Shown: positions 25,193 through 34,950 of the stretch, in pieces
How the letters are laid out: every line of letters starts with the position of its first letter
Numbering within the stretch: position 1 is the first letter of the stretch
From: an uncultured Bacteroidales bacterium
GTDB taxonomy: Bacteria > Bacteroidota > Bacteroidia > Bacteroidales > UBA932
Reading direction: 5' to 3'
Assembly: GCA_934691625.1 (NCBI GenBank)
Contig: CAKUTA010000014.1
Span: 1-57,638 of the forward strand
Length of the DNA stretch: 57,638 bases
Notes under the pieces: model-generated
What the model saw: the letters and a program-made list of their open reading frames with translations, nothing else
Told to the model about the DNA's origin: nothing
Databases searched by the model: none
Translations under genes and position numbers: made by a program

Positions 25193-27082
25193 TCACTTAA
25201 TAGTTTTCAAGTACTTAAGTGTTTGCTCCTTACGCTCTTTCATACGGATGCGCCATATAAGTTCCTGAACAGAGACTGCCCTATAGGAGTTACCTAATGA
25301 AGATATACACTGCATAGCAGCGGCAGCACCTTTCTTTCCAGAGAAGTCACTCCAGGCATGAACACAAACCAGATCATGAGACAGACCGTTATTGACCGCC
25401 GTCATTCTGGCCGCAATCTCAGCAGGAGTTCCTTGGCCAGGTTCAGAAGAACCGTTCCATAAAGAATACGCAGCAGATATAACAGGGATATCATAACCCG
25501 CCTTATTAGTATACCAGAAAGTATTTCCGTGCCCTCCATTATATGGAGAATATTGAATTACCACTATTCCCTCAAGCTGGTCATTGGCCTCGATAAATAC
25601 CTTATAAGCTTCTTTAGCCGCATCAGAATTGACATCGTGAGCCATGAGATGAAGCACCTTCAGCCTATGAGCATTCATGCTTGCGGCAGTACGTTTCGCC
25701 AACAGTTCCAATCCCGCTTTCCTGTCAGTCCTGGTTGCAAAGTCATCCACATAGAAATACCCTCCGCCGAAACACTCCATCAACGTGCTATTGTCTGCCT
25801 GTCTAGAAAAAAGATAATCTTCCTGGGCAGGAGCCAGCTGCTCCAAAGCCTGTGAGCAGATTCCAAAACTCATCCTCGATGGTATAACGGACGAAACAGA
25901 ATAATAATCCTTGTCAAAACCGTTCATAAGCCATTGGTAATTATCACCATCGCTCAAGAAAAATGACACGTAATGAGCGGAGGCTGAATAATCGATTTTC
26001 CGGGGATTGATAACCTTTGCAAGAACCGGAGTCTGAGAAACTGCTCCAGCAGAAGTCAAGCCATGATTACTGCTCCAATCAGCCGCAAGCATCAGGCGTC
26101 CATTAGCTGAAACAGGTGAGACGAATACATCCTCTCCTGAAGCATGCTCCCATCCCAGGACCGATGCACCGGGAGCAAGCCAAGCAAGTATTTCATTCAA
26201 GATCCCGACATTTGTTCCGCCGTAAAAATCACCTTGCTTCTTATTAAGATTCAGCACGAAAAGGTCATTCTTGATAGCATATTCACGGAGTTCTCCTGTC
26301 TGAACAGGCATCAAGACCAATGCCTTATTGCTGCATCTATTCTTAAACTCATGCCATGCATCCTCAGTGGTCTTGCCTGTGGCATCATAAGTCATGGTCA
26401 TTCCAAGCTTATCGAAATAAGCCTTATCCCTTACATCCACAATTACTGAGTTATAAACATGAGAAGCAATAGTAGCAACTACTGCACTTTCCGGGTTCTT
26501 CTCCACATCTGACAGGACATAGCCGTCAACTAGATCCCTGACATTGACTTTCTTGCCTTCCCATTCACCGTAATCCTTGGAAAGGAGTTCGGTTCCAGTC
26601 TGCCTGCCGATTTCTGAGCCGAGAGTTTTCTTTACCCTAGCATAGGCATCTTGTGAATTCTCCAACCATATTCCGACATTGGTCTTCCCCTGCTCCAAAG
26701 CTCTATTCACAAGTCCGGCAAGAGACTGACAGAGAAGATGATACTGAAGACCACGGGTATTTTCTGAAAGCCCGAGGTCATTACGGTCCTCCCTGTCGAT
26801 AACATCTACGCATGTCCAATGAGCTTCAGGGACACGAGAAGATACAGGCATATTGAACCAGGAATTATCAGTATTCTTGTCATAAATATCTTCATAGCAT
26901 ACAGCATCTGAAGAAGACTCCGGAATAGAGACATCCGTGTTATCAGGCAATCCTGTATTTCCACCACCTCCGGTCTCGCCACCGATAACCGGACCGGAAT
27001 CCGGTTCACCTCCTGAACAAGAGCTGAAGAGCACCACAGACGCTGCAATCAATGCTGCAATCAAAATGTTTTTATTTTTCAT
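25193..27082 (-). CDS. GxGYxYP-family lipoprotein
   Basis: The 629-residue protein carries a lipoprotein signal (MKNKNILIAALIAASVVLFSSC), a Gly/Ser/Asp linker, an N-terminal GxGYxYP_N-type region (LCQSLAGLVNRALEQG, near residue 115) and the catalytic-like GxGYxYP_C domain with SFFLSDGDNYQWLMNG and ECFGGGYFYVDD. This family is often found next to glycosidases in Bacteroidetes PULs; the fold resembles polysaccharide deacetylase or glycosidase barrels, but activity is not firmly known. The gene overlaps the GH92 stop by 11 bases and is the last gene of the locus, so translational coupling is likely. Confidence 0.85.
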   Translation of the reverse strand: MKNKNILIAALIAASVVLFSSCSGGEPDSGPVIGGETGGGGNTGLPDNTDVSIPESSSDAVCYEDIYDKNTDNSWFNMPVSSRVPEAHWTCVDVIDREDRNDLGLSENTRGLQYHLLCQSLAGLVNRALEQGKTNVGIWLENSQDAYARVKKTLGSEIGRQTGTELLSKDYGEWEGKKVNVRDLVDGYVLSDVEKNPESAVVATIASHVYNSVIVDVRDKAYFDKLGMTMTYDATGKTTEDAWHEFKNRCSNKALVLMPVQTGELREYAIKNDLFVLNLNKKQGDFYGGTNVGILNEILAWLAPGASVLGWEHASGEDVFVSPVSANGRLMLAADWSSNHGLTSAGAVSQTPVLAKVINPRKIDYSASAHYVSFFLSDGDNYQWLMNGFDKDYYSVSSVIPSRMSFGICSQALEQLAPAQEDYLFSRQADNSTLMECFGGGYFYVDDFATRTDRKAGLELLAKRTAASMNAHRLKVLHLMAHDVNSDAAKEAYKVFIEANDQLEGIVVIQYSPYNGGHGNTFWYTNKAGYDIPVISAAYSLWNGSSEPGQGTPAEIAARMTAVNNGLSHDLVCVHAWSDFSGKKGAAAAMQCISSLGNSYRAVSVQELIWRIRMKERKEQTLKYLKTIK

Positions 27083-29369
27083 TGTCTAACGAAAAGGAAT
27101 AAGGACGGTCCGCAGCAGAATTGCCACGCGAAACAACAGGAGTGCTGCACATATCAAAGTCGATGGATGCACCATCCGCCAACTCCTTATATGTGAGCCA
27201 CGTCCTGGTCTGTTCACGACCATTAACTTTCATTGATTTAACATAGAAATTCTCGCGCGAGTTTCCTGAAGCATTGATTTCCACAGTCTTGCCCGAAGGC
27301 AGGGAGATCCTGACATTCCGGAAGAGCGGAGTGCCGACGGCGAATTCACCTGACGCCGGGCATACAGGGTAGAATCCCATCGCCGAGAACACATACCACG
27401 CTGAAGTCTGCCCATTATCCTCGTCACCGCAGTAGCCGTCAGGGGCTGCAGTATAGAACTTGTCCATCACCTCGCGGATACGAGCCTGGGCTTTCCATGG
27501 CTGCCCGCACCAGTCATACAGATAGATGAAATGCTGGATAGGCTGGTTGCCGTGGGCATAGTTGCCCATGTTCATGACCTGCATCTCGCGGATCTCATGA
27601 ATCGGGAACCCGTAGTAGCTGTCATCGAAAAGCGGCGGGATATTGAACACAGAGTCCATCATCTCCCCGAACACCTGGTCTCCGCCCATCAGGTCAATGA
27701 GTCCCTGAGGGTCATGGAATACAGACCACGTGTAATGCAGGCTGTTTCCCTCAGTAAAGTCTCCGCCCCACTTGAGCGGGCTGAACGGGCGAGAGAAGGT
27801 TCCGTCCTCGTTACGTCCCACCATAAGCTTATATTCAGGATCATACAGGTTTCTGTAGTTCAATGCGGCTTTCCTGTAAGGCGCCAGCTCCGCCTCGGAC
27901 TTGCCGAGAGCCTTGCCGAACCGCCAGATGCACCAGTCATCGTAAGCATATTCCAGAGTCCTGGCAGCATTCTCATTGATGCCGACATTGCATGGAACAT
28001 AGCCAAGGCTGTCATAATACTCCCATCCAAGGCGCCCGGTGGAGCTGACCTCCGGATGCACGCCATGCGCATCGGACACGACAGCATCCCAGAGCTTTTC
28101 AGCATCATATCCGCGGATACCGTTTATATATGCATCTGCCACCACGGATGCCGAATTGTTTCCGACCATGCAGCCGCGATGCCCGGGGCTTGCCCATTCA
28201 GGAAGGAAGCCGCTTTCAAGATATGCATTGACAAGCCCCTCCTGGACTTTCACGCTCTGCTCCGGATAGACGAGGTTCATAAGCGGGAACAGGCTCCTGA
28301 ACGTGTCCCAGAATCCCGTGTCTGTCGTCATGTGGCCAGGACGGACCTCGCCATTGTATGGGCTGTAGTGAACCCTCTCGCCGGCCGCATTGACCTCCGA
28401 AAGGTCGCGGGGGAACAGAAGGGTACGGTAGAGGCAGGAATAGAAAGTCCGAAGACGGTCAATGTCGGGGTCGCTCACACTTATACGCCCCAATGCGCTG
28501 TTCCAGCTGTCGCGGCAGGCAGTCCTGACTTCATCGAATGTCCTGTCCCCTACCTCCTGGAGATTCAGCTCCGCCTGGTCAATGCTTATGAACGACGATG
28601 CCACTTTCAGCCCGACCTGCTGGCCGCGGCGTGTCCTAAAGCCGACAAGCGCCATGGCATGGTCAGCCTCCACCTCCTGCGCTCCGGTAATCTTGCCGTC
28701 TGCTATTGTCTCCACCGTCTCAAAAGGGGTATCGGAGACAATCACGAACCAGTTATGGAAGTTTTCCGGAACTCCGCCATGATTGTTCTTCACGTATCCG
28801 ACAATCTTGTTCTGCTCCGGAATGACTTTCACATAAGAGCCGCCAGCATAGCCGTCAACCACCAGATAGGACATGTCCTTCTCCGGATAAGTGATACGGA
28901 ACGCCGCAGCACGTTCAGACGGGGTGACCTCCGCAACGACATCGTGTTCTGCCAGATATACCTTATAATAATATGGTGTAGCGACCTCCGCCTTATGTGA
29001 GAACCAGCTTTCACGCTCATTCTCATCGAAGACCGGTCCTGTGGTAACAGGCATGATGGAAAATGCTCCATAGTCATTTATCCACGGGCTCGGCTGATGC
29101 GTCTGCTTCAGGCCACGGATCCTGGTGGCAGTGTACTGGTAAGTCCAGCCGTCTCCATTCTTCCCGGTCTGCGGAGTCCAGAAATTCATTCCCCATGGCA
29201 CCGCCACTGCAGGATAAGTGTTTCCTGCCGACAAGGCATAGGTGGATTCGGTCCCGACAAGGGTGCTGACATAGTCAACCGGGGATTCTACATAGTCAAT
29301 GCTGCCGCGACAGCATGATACAGCCACCGTAGCACAAGCAATAATGGAAAGAAATCTATATCTTGTCAT
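27072..29369 (-). CDS. GH92 alpha-mannosidase (exo-acting), lipoprotein
   Basis: GH92 enzymes are calcium-dependent exo-alpha-mannosidases that trim N-glycans or mannan side chains. The 765-residue product has signal and Cys (CATVAVSCC), the N-terminal beta-sandwich (DYVSTLVGTESTYALSAGNTYPA) and the catalytic barrel with HTTDTGFWDTFRS-like (MTTDTGFWDTFRSLFPL), EGNSLHYTWSVFHD, GNQPIQHFIYLYDW and GDEDNGQTSAWYVFSAMGFY. The last two differ from the commoner GNEPSHH and GNDDCGQMSAW forms: Gln609 replaces Glu in the subsite motif. Specificity may therefore differ from classic alpha-1,2 members. It follows the DUF4965 gene by three bases. Confidence 0.93.
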   Translation of the reverse strand: MTRYRFLSIIACATVAVSCCRGSIDYVESPVDYVSTLVGTESTYALSAGNTYPAVAVPWGMNFWTPQTGKNGDGWTYQYTATRIRGLKQTHQPSPWINDYGAFSIMPVTTGPVFDENERESWFSHKAEVATPYYYKVYLAEHDVVAEVTPSERAAAFRITYPEKDMSYLVVDGYAGGSYVKVIPEQNKIVGYVKNNHGGVPENFHNWFVIVSDTPFETVETIADGKITGAQEVEADHAMALVGFRTRRGQQVGLKVASSFISIDQAELNLQEVGDRTFDEVRTACRDSWNSALGRISVSDPDIDRLRTFYSCLYRTLLFPRDLSEVNAAGERVHYSPYNGEVRPGHMTTDTGFWDTFRSLFPLMNLVYPEQSVKVQEGLVNAYLESGFLPEWASPGHRGCMVGNNSASVVADAYINGIRGYDAEKLWDAVVSDAHGVHPEVSSTGRLGWEYYDSLGYVPCNVGINENAARTLEYAYDDWCIWRFGKALGKSEAELAPYRKAALNYRNLYDPEYKLMVGRNEDGTFSRPFSPLKWGGDFTEGNSLHYTWSVFHDPQGLIDLMGGDQVFGEMMDSVFNIPPLFDDSYYGFPIHEIREMQVMNMGNYAHGNQPIQHFIYLYDWCGQPWKAQARIREVMDKFYTAAPDGYCGDEDNGQTSAWYVFSAMGFYPVCPASGEFAVGTPLFRNVRISLPSGKTVEINASGNSRENFYVKSMKVNGREQTRTWLTYKELADGASIDFDMCSTPVVSRGNSAADRPYSFSLDNEK

Positions 29370-29372
29370 AAC

Positions 29373-31838
29373 TTACTTGTTTTCAAGCATCTTAATAAAG
29401 TAGCCTCCAACCACAGAACGCGCTTTAAAGCCTCTGTAATTAGGTTTATCGGTAAATATCCAGTCCGACATCGGCACGCGGTCGACCGTTTCGTTCATGA
29501 ACTTGTGAACAGGAGCGACGAAAGACTCAAAATCTTGCTCGGAATCAGCCATAGCAGCAGTCCATATAATCCAGTCTGTCTTGGTATATGTTTCGCGACT
29601 GTCAAGAGGCAGGCCATAAACATTCATCTTGTGAAGGTAGTATGCAATTTCCTTTTGTCTGACAGAGTCCGGGAATATCTGAAGGTCAAGAAGCTTATCC
29701 CATACAAGGTTATATTTCTGGCTCCATGTATTCTTCTGATCGAATGTCAGGCGATAATGATCCACGTCATCAGCCATTTTCATCCATTCAGCCGCAAGTT
29801 TGCGTGCCATAGCCATATATTCGTCAGCGATGTCCTTCTTGCCGAGCATCTCAGCAACATAACCATATGAGGCAATACCGAGAATCGCTTTCACAGAAAG
29901 ATTCGCATTGTGGGCAAAATGCCCAGCAAAATCATCAGTGCAAAGTTGGTTTTCCGGATCCAGGCCAAATTCCGCCAGATAACTTGCCCAAGTTGTCATG
30001 GTTTCCCAGTGTTTTGCTGCATACCCGGCATCTCCAGAATAATGGCAGACGGCAGCTGTAAGAGAAAGCATGTTACCTGCTTCTTCGACAGGCATGTCAC
30101 CTCCATAAGTCTGCCCATTGGCAAGAGGATATGTTCCGACATCATGAGATGGGAATGGTTTAGTCCACCTGCCACTCTCGCTGTAATAATAAATATGGTT
30201 CATTAGTCCTTCAGCCAAAACCGGGTTATATAACAGGAACAGAGGCGCAGACGGGTATGTCACATCCACAGTTCCAATTGAGCCATTGCTATTGTTCTCC
30301 TTGGAAAGCCAGAGCAAATCGCCGTTTGGAGATTTCACAAGTTTGTGTGCATGGATTGCCTGACGATATGCCAAAGCGCATAGTTCGGCATAATCATGCC
30401 CGCCTGCCTTTTCCGCCTCACGCATGAGACTCCTGTCGAAATCATAGCAACGCGCAATCAGAGACTTCTCTTCCTTACGCGCCTTTTCGAATTGCTCTTC
30501 AATATTGGATTTGCCATCAGAATTCCAATAAGGCCTCAGATTCTCACCAAAATACTGAATCGAATAAATATCATCATAACCTATCATCAACGAACCGGCA
30601 GCAGTCTTCACCATGCCATATTCTCTTGACATTGACATTCTACCATCCGAATTCTCTCCCTTCCGGCCGATTGAAGAAAGACATCCTCCATTCTTAAAGC
30701 AATTCCTCAGATCAACCGCCTTGCCAACGCCTGCATCCATACTGGCGGCATCTGCAGCAAGATAAAAATATCCCCAGTCGATTCTCACATCATCACCTTT
30801 TTTTTCAAGGATTTCCTGTGATTTAGTGCCGGCTTTAAGATAGACAATGCCATTATGTGAATATGTCTCAGACACGGTTTCCTGCCAGCTCTTGTCTGAC
30901 GCCCATCTTGGCGAAGCTTCGAAATAAATGCTCACATCATGCTTGTTGCCATCGTTAGAAACTGTTTCATAAGATATGTAATTGACAGGACGGCTTACTA
31001 ATTCCAGATTATCAAGAAACAATGGCGCTGAAAAGGTCAGTTTCAAGTCCACAGGACCACACGTAAACAGATAGTGGGTTTGCGTAGCCTGCACATCTGC
31101 AGATTTCTGGATAGCGGTATTAGAAAGCACACTCACCGGTTCAGAAGGCATTTTCAATCCAAAGTCAATGACAGCCAAGCCGCCTGTATTCTCGCAGCTG
31201 GCAGCCAGCACATTGTATCCAGGCTTAAGAGCAGCCATTGCTGCATCACCTAGAGGATAAAGTGCATCATGATTGCATATATTTCCAGTATCCAGAATCT
31301 TCACTCCATTGATATAGAACACAGCCCTGTCATCATTGCTGTAATTCAGATAAATCTGACGTCCGGAAAAATCATCTGTAATCTCGACTTTCCTCCTCAC
31401 CCAGATGTACCTGGACTCCCATAATGTCCTGGCATAAATATCATCATCTGTCCCGAACGCACCTGAACCCACTTTCCACGATGCATCATTATAGAATTCC
31501 GATGTCCAGGCTCCTGCAGGCTCTTTCTCTGTATATCGTCCTGTCCAGTCACACTCTTGAGCTACAGGTGCAAGAGACTGCAGGTCAGCATCCTCAATTC
31601 CCATGAAACGATAGACAGTCCCATCCACTTTCAAAGCCCCTATCAAAGGGAACTCCTTGCCGGTCCAGTGGCATACCGATGAGCCATAAAGTTCATCACT
31701 CATTGACCATGCACTCGTATAAGGGTCAATGATCACCAAAGGATAGGCCGGGGCTCTCAAAGTATTCTGTTCCACAGACATATCCATACCACAAGACACC
31801 ACAGCAGCCAAGGCTGCACATAAAATCATTTTTTTCAT
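29373..31838 (-). CDS. DUF4965/glutaminase-A-like lipoprotein
   Basis: The 821-residue product has a lipoprotein signal (MKKMILCAALAAVVSC), an N-terminal DUF4964 piece (APAYPLVIIDPYTSAWSMSDEL), a DUF5127-like part interrupted by a galactose-binding-like beta-sandwich (about residues 90-225, WKVGSGAFGTDDDIYARTLW), then DUF4965 and a C-terminal (alpha/alpha) barrel of the glutaminase-A family (DFAGHFAHNANLSVKAILGIASYG, DKLLDLQIFPDSV). Fungal relatives are called glutaminase A, but in Bacteroidetes PULs the family is thought to act on glycans. The true substrate is open. Start 31838 is preferred over 31850. It is flanked by the glycosidase-like gene and GH92. Confidence 0.85.
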   Translation of the reverse strand: MKKMILCAALAAVVSCGMDMSVEQNTLRAPAYPLVIIDPYTSAWSMSDELYGSSVCHWTGKEFPLIGALKVDGTVYRFMGIEDADLQSLAPVAQECDWTGRYTEKEPAGAWTSEFYNDASWKVGSGAFGTDDDIYARTLWESRYIWVRRKVEITDDFSGRQIYLNYSNDDRAVFYINGVKILDTGNICNHDALYPLGDAAMAALKPGYNVLAASCENTGGLAVIDFGLKMPSEPVSVLSNTAIQKSADVQATQTHYLFTCGPVDLKLTFSAPLFLDNLELVSRPVNYISYETVSNDGNKHDVSIYFEASPRWASDKSWQETVSETYSHNGIVYLKAGTKSQEILEKKGDDVRIDWGYFYLAADAASMDAGVGKAVDLRNCFKNGGCLSSIGRKGENSDGRMSMSREYGMVKTAAGSLMIGYDDIYSIQYFGENLRPYWNSDGKSNIEEQFEKARKEEKSLIARCYDFDRSLMREAEKAGGHDYAELCALAYRQAIHAHKLVKSPNGDLLWLSKENNSNGSIGTVDVTYPSAPLFLLYNPVLAEGLMNHIYYYSESGRWTKPFPSHDVGTYPLANGQTYGGDMPVEEAGNMLSLTAAVCHYSGDAGYAAKHWETMTTWASYLAEFGLDPENQLCTDDFAGHFAHNANLSVKAILGIASYGYVAEMLGKKDIADEYMAMARKLAAEWMKMADDVDHYRLTFDQKNTWSQKYNLVWDKLLDLQIFPDSVRQKEIAYYLHKMNVYGLPLDSRETYTKTDWIIWTAAMADSEQDFESFVAPVHKFMNETVDRVPMSDWIFTDKPNYRGFKARSVVGGYFIKMLENK

Positions 31839-31862
31839 CTCAAGACCCATGTATATTAATGT

Positions 31863-34037
31863 TTACCAGACGAACTCGACATCTACCCCATCAGGATTAT
31901 TTTCAAACTTCAAGAGATATGTCCGGCTAGGAGCATCCCAACAATTCCCATCAAGGCAATCTCTTCCATTAACTTTCAGCGATTTTGGAACAGAAGGCAA
32001 AATTACTCTTGACACATTGACAGTTGCTGAAGGACTCTTGGCGACATAAGAGAACGTATGTCCTGAAATAGTCTCATTTTCCGCACGGCTGGCAGCGGCA
32101 AGAATCATCGGCTTGCCCTTTTTCACTTTGGAAAGGTCAATTAGAAGCCTCTGCACGCCAGGTTTGACCTCCACATTATCGACGACAGGCAAAGCCGGAT
32201 CATATAGGTCTATGAATTTCCCTTCCAATTTGAGAGGTTCACCAGAAACGCTCTCATCCAGAACTGCAGCAAGCAGATACCGTCCCCTAGCAAGTATAAA
32301 ATTGTTCTTCATTTCAATGCTTCCGCCACATAAGTCCTCAACTGCTGAAATCAACGTCTTTGCGCCATCTTTCTTCAATACAAATTCCTTAGGATCCTGG
32401 CGAATTATACGCACACGACCTTTCCCATACTTATAATCCCCTGCTGATGGATTCGTATCGATGTCCATAAGGGAAAACAGATGGTCTGATGCGGAAGAAT
32501 AGCTATTTCCGTCTTGATTCCACCATTCAGAAATATTCTGGAACGGGTCATCATCACGTCCGGCATATATAAGCATGCCACCATTTTTCACCCATTCTGC
32601 AATATATGTATGAGCTTTGCTTTCAAGCGGTTTCATATTGGAATATGTCATAATAAGCACTTTAGTGTCTTTCAGTGCCATTTTGAAACCAAGATTCTCG
32701 AGATGAACAATTCCGACAGGAACTCCAACCTTCAGAAGCGGCATTGACATTCCATAGAAATTGGAAAGCTGCGGATCATCATATCCATCATGTTCAGGAT
32801 ATCTTTGGAACATCAGTGAGTTTGCCATCAGCACATTGATTCCATGAGTACCGGACACTTCAGTCTCTGCCAAAGGCATATTCTGAAGAGCATTTACCAT
32901 TATCTGCATCATTGTCGCATAGTCAGATGGGATATGGATTTTTTCGTCCGAATCCTTGCTCTTTCTATATAGTCCGGTATAGATTCTCTCCGGCCAAGGC
33001 ATTATTTCATAGCTATTTATCTGCGGATAAAGCAGCTGGGCCGTAAATGTAGCCTGATAATTCCTGCGGTAATCATCCCAATCCCGCGGCCAATCCTCGA
33101 TAGGGTCCGTCAAGAACCAGACTTTACGACCGGTAGGCGCTGTCATCGAAGCCATGCATCCATACTCCATAAATGCAGTTTCGAATACCCTCTCTTTGCA
33201 GATACCATTATAATAATCAGGTTCTCGGGATGTTCCGGTCCACACCTGTGCTATATACCCATCCACGCAAGGCAGGGATGCCAGACTAGCTTCAGGACTG
33301 ACAATCTTCCACTGTGAATAATTAAGAAGTGAATGTGTCGGCACATAGCATTTCACATCCAGCCCCTTGCTTCTGCCATATTCCTTAGCATATGTAAACG
33401 CCTCCTCCAAAGCCCTGTAATATAGATGATACTTGAGTTTACCAGACATATATGTAGCCTCCGGAGACTCGTCCTGCGGTCTCCAGTCTGTTCCATAATA
33501 TTCTTTCCATTCACGTTTGAATGCTTCACTATAGCCGGAACGGGCCCAAAACTCCGGTTCCTCCAGATAAATGGAAGTTATACCGGCATCAATGACTCTC
33601 TTGATCTGCTTTTCCTTAAAATATTCAAGATAGTTTCTGGTCGGGACGATGTAAGGAACCAGATGTCCATGCCATATCGTATCACCATTGGCATCAACCT
33701 GCCCTTCATCCAGATGCCATTTTCCATCCCACTCCCCGGTAAAGTAATCCTGGTATTCGCCCCAAGCTATACCAGTCATAAAATCCACCTTGTATCCCCT
33801 ATCTTTCCAGGAAGCTATTCTTTCCTCCAATGTTTTCCTCCCACGTCCATTATCCGATGGATTTCCACCAACGCCATAAACCATTACGGCATCAGCTCTG
33901 TTATCTATTTCAGGCATCCAGCCACGTGAAGTCTGGAATGTGGTCTTTGTATTGTCTGATGTTTCATGACTAGCCGCACATGCAGCCAAAAGCGGCACAG
34001 ACACAGCCAGGCATATGAATATCTTAGATTTATGCAT
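31863..34037 (-). CDS. Unclassified glycosidase-like lipoprotein
   Basis: The 724-residue product has a lipoprotein signal (MHKSKIFICLAVSVPLLAAC) and a region that looks like a TIM-barrel glycosidase (residues about 35-380). ITSIYLEEPEFWARSGYSEA places Glu159-Glu160-Pro-Glu162 at the end of a predicted strand, a usual place for the acid/base residue in clan A; INSYEIMPWPERIYTG gives Glu344 and Glu350 as later candidates. A glutamine-amidotransferase-like or Glyco_hydro_42M-like domain follows (KVLIMTYSNMKPLESKAH), then a C-terminal beta-sandwich. I cannot place it in a numbered GH family. It is between the DUF3823 and DUF4965 genes. Confidence 0.7.
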   Translation of the reverse strand: MHKSKIFICLAVSVPLLAACAASHETSDNTKTTFQTSRGWMPEIDNRADAVMVYGVGGNPSDNGRGRKTLEERIASWKDRGYKVDFMTGIAWGEYQDYFTGEWDGKWHLDEGQVDANGDTIWHGHLVPYIVPTRNYLEYFKEKQIKRVIDAGITSIYLEEPEFWARSGYSEAFKREWKEYYGTDWRPQDESPEATYMSGKLKYHLYYRALEEAFTYAKEYGRSKGLDVKCYVPTHSLLNYSQWKIVSPEASLASLPCVDGYIAQVWTGTSREPDYYNGICKERVFETAFMEYGCMASMTAPTGRKVWFLTDPIEDWPRDWDDYRRNYQATFTAQLLYPQINSYEIMPWPERIYTGLYRKSKDSDEKIHIPSDYATMMQIMVNALQNMPLAETEVSGTHGINVLMANSLMFQRYPEHDGYDDPQLSNFYGMSMPLLKVGVPVGIVHLENLGFKMALKDTKVLIMTYSNMKPLESKAHTYIAEWVKNGGMLIYAGRDDDPFQNISEWWNQDGNSYSSASDHLFSLMDIDTNPSAGDYKYGKGRVRIIRQDPKEFVLKKDGAKTLISAVEDLCGGSIEMKNNFILARGRYLLAAVLDESVSGEPLKLEGKFIDLYDPALPVVDNVEVKPGVQRLLIDLSKVKKGKPMILAAASRAENETISGHTFSYVAKSPSATVNVSRVILPSVPKSLKVNGRDCLDGNCWDAPSRTYLLKFENNPDGVDVEFVW

Positions 34038-34109
34038 AAATTTGGTTTTAAAGTGGGGATGCAGACAATTCTGCAACTATCCTCATCCCCACTATCAATA
34101 AAAAGGTCT

Positions 34110-34937
34110 TTATGGAATATTCACTTCCATTACTTCACTGTAGTTATAACGGCGTGTACCGCTTCCGCGAGGTGTATCATAATTAATCCTGGCAGCAGCT
34201 CTGATAAAGACCTTGCGGCCTGAAGGAATAGTTGTAGAAGTGGCGGACTGGATTGTCACAGGCTCGCCCAATTTAGCTTCAAAAGAATCACCTCCGAATT
34301 CCAATGCGGTTGACCACCTGGTATCGCGGGCACGATAGCCCATCGAAGATGAGTAGCCAACAAACAACTGGATATCAGTGACATTAGTAAAATCATCAGA
34401 ATATCCTCCCATTGGCTCTACGAGTTCTTTGAATGTTTCCTTGGAAACAGCTCTGGTCACTTTCACCTGCGCGGTAATGGCACCTCCTGACACCTGAGGA
34501 TTCCCTACAATTTCCACTCGAAGAAAAGGATGAACCTTGAATTCAACTTCGGTAGTCCCCTTGATATCAGTTACGATAGACCCATCTGAAATAGGCACTC
34601 CATCAGAAGTCTCACGCACGATAGGAATGAACGGGCCATCAATACGGATATTATAGTTTCCCTTGAATATCTTGGTATTCTGGAAAGTTCCGTCTGGGCG
34701 GCAATAGAAATCAGGATTATGGGTAGCATTCTCGCCATAGCTGAGTTCTGTCAATCTGACACGAATCCCCTCGCTTCCCTGATCAGTGAGAACAGGATCT
34801 CCAGTTTCCGCATCTACAACCTTGCCCTTGATAGTCTCATTAGGAGCTTCTGCATTGTCCAGTTCGAAAAGAGAACAGGAAGACGCTGCAATGATAGCCG
34901 CAGCGATTACTGGTATATATCTAAAAATTCTTTTCAT
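34110..34937 (-). CDS. DUF3823 lipoprotein of the Sus-type locus
   Basis: The 275-residue protein has a lipoprotein signal (MKRIFRYIPVIAAAIIAASSC) and the DUF3823 N-domain (SLFELDNAEAPNETIKGKVVDAETGDPV), a CarboxypepD_reg-like beta-sandwich. A second beta-rich half (about residues 145-275) has Ser/Thr-rich strands. DUF3823 genes usually lie directly after susD and encode surface proteins in the SusE/F position, probably glycan-binding. It is 13 bases after susD here. The start at 34937 is chosen over 34943 because the signal peptide begins there. Confidence 0.85.
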   Translation of the reverse strand: MKRIFRYIPVIAAAIIAASSCSLFELDNAEAPNETIKGKVVDAETGDPVLTDQGSEGIRVRLTELSYGENATHNPDFYCRPDGTFQNTKIFKGNYNIRIDGPFIPIVRETSDGVPISDGSIVTDIKGTTEVEFKVHPFLRVEIVGNPQVSGGAITAQVKVTRAVSKETFKELVEPMGGYSDDFTNVTDIQLFVGYSSSMGYRARDTRWSTALEFGGDSFEAKLGEPVTIQSATSTTIPSGRKVFIRAAARINYDTPRGSGTRRYNYSEVMEVNIP

Positions 34938-34950
34938 AATCATCAGTATT

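Noticed and set aside
27531..29000. Long open frame (489 codons) on the plus strand
   Set aside because: It lies wholly inside and antisense to the GH92 gene, has no recognisable domain or promoter, and its length follows from the codon pattern of the real gene.
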